Part shown: positions 5,215 through 5,440 of the stretch, in pieces
How the letters are laid out: the number at the start of each line of letters is the position of its first letter
How positions within the stretch are numbered: position 1 is the first letter of the stretch
DNA from: an uncultured Erysipelotrichaceae bacterium
GTDB lineage: Bacteria; Bacillota_I; Bacilli_A; Erysipelotrichales; Erysipelotrichaceae
Reading direction: 5' to 3'
Length of the DNA: 5,440 bases
Assembly (NCBI GenBank): GCA_944326175.1
Contig: CALVCY010000062.1
Location: forward strand, 1-5,440
Translations under genes and position numbers: made by a program
Notes under the pieces: generated by a model
What the model saw: only the letters and a program-made list of their open reading frames with translations
Told to the model about the DNA's origin: nothing
Database searches by the model: none

Positions 5215-5440
5215 TCATTTCGCATTGATCACATGAGTGAAGATGTGATCCAATTCCACCAGATCTTCCTTGTTCAGGATCATCACTTCCAATTCTTTCG
5301 CTTTGGCATTCATATAGGCATTGATCTTTCGTGCCTTGCTGCTGACGGCCAAAAGCGCGGAGGCTTGTGCCCCGCCGAAATGATGGGCATTGGTGTAGAT
5401 CTCATAAATATCTTCCTGATGGACTTTGCTGAGTTTGCAG
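5215..5440 (-). CDS. Unidentified protein, C-terminal 74 residues (5' end outside window)
   Basis: The minus-strand frame is open from the window edge to TGA (5217-5215). Its codon choice matches the host genes. The visible part reads KVHQEDIYEIYTNAHHF, then GGAQASALLAVSSKARKI, then AKAKELEVMILNKEDLVEL before a short tail HIFTHVINAK. The alternation of a helix, a hydrophobic strand (ALLAVSS), a basic helix and a strand ending in NKEDLVEL resembles the end of Mrr-like restriction-endonuclease domains, in which a similar xxDLVEL strand-helix closes the fold. The diagnostic catalytic part would lie upstream, outside the window, so this is a weak suggestion only. It converges on the VanZ-like gene with no gap between stop codons. 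A real gene is well supported; the family is not. Confidence 0.7.
   Translation of the reverse strand, partial: CKLSKVHQEDIYEIYTNAHHFGGAQASALLAVSSKARKINAYMNAKAKELEVMILNKEDLVELDHIFTHVINAK
5227..5250. repeat. Inverted repeat in the 3' end of the minus-strand gene
   Basis: GATCACAT (5227-5234) and ATGTGATC (5243-5250) are perfect reverse complements around an 8-base loop. There is no T-run on either strand, so it is not a standard terminator. It lies just inside the end of the minus-strand gene, opposite the end of the VanZ-like gene, and could form a 3' hairpin for either transcript or be chance in a coding sequence. Confidence 0.35.

Overview
The window looks like a chromosomal segment of a low-to-moderate G+C Bacillota (Firmicutes). 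The order dtd-folD-DUF951, a YitT-family membrane protein and a small VanZ-like protein are all typical of that phylum. An Erysipelotrichia-type host is a guess from general gene style and is not proven. The outer genes have a moderate G+C (33 G/C of 60 in bases 541-600). The middle is clearly A+T-richer (15 of 60 in 1741-1800, 18 of 60 in 2281-2340) and uses more ATT and fewer ATC isoleucine codons.

Left block (1-1180, + strand): the 3' end of dtd (D-aminoacyl-tRNA deacylase), complete folD (C1-tetrahydrofolate metabolism) and a 66-residue DUF951 protein. They are packed with a 2-base gap and a 4-base ATGA overlap, so they form one operon of housekeeping character. A weak hairpin with a T-rich tail near 1249-1272 may end it.

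Middle block (about 1280-3790), probably acquired DNA: (i) on the minus strand, a decayed RelB/DinJ-type antitoxin (1295-1536) with a 2-base frameshift, no usable ATG and no toxin partner; (ii) an A+T-rich regulatory stretch with two overlapping, mutually exclusive inverted repeats (1640-1685) and an extended -10 promoter (1801-1809); (iii) a two-gene operon of an AAA15-type ATPase (1860-3098) and a RloB-family protein (3076-3774). The two genes overlap by 23 bases and are closed by a strong intrinsic terminator whose left arm lies inside the second gene. ATPase plus RloB is the RloA/RloB arrangement seen in restriction islands, and it resembles the ATPase/nuclease-like pairs of abortive-infection systems (AbiL, and by analogy PARIS and OLD-type systems). 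It is the best candidate in the window for an interesting biological system, probably anti-phage defence, but the function is inferred.

Right block (3823-5440): a YitT-family membrane protein on the minus strand, converging on the defence operon; a divergent VanZ-like membrane protein (4780-5214); and the 3' end of an unidentified minus-strand gene whose stop codon abuts the VanZ stop codon. The YitT gene has an extended -10 placed so that its transcript would be essentially leaderless. The two long intact stretches of host-like sequence on either side suggest the middle block is a small insertion between ordinary chromosomal genes; no attachment-site duplication or integrase is visible.
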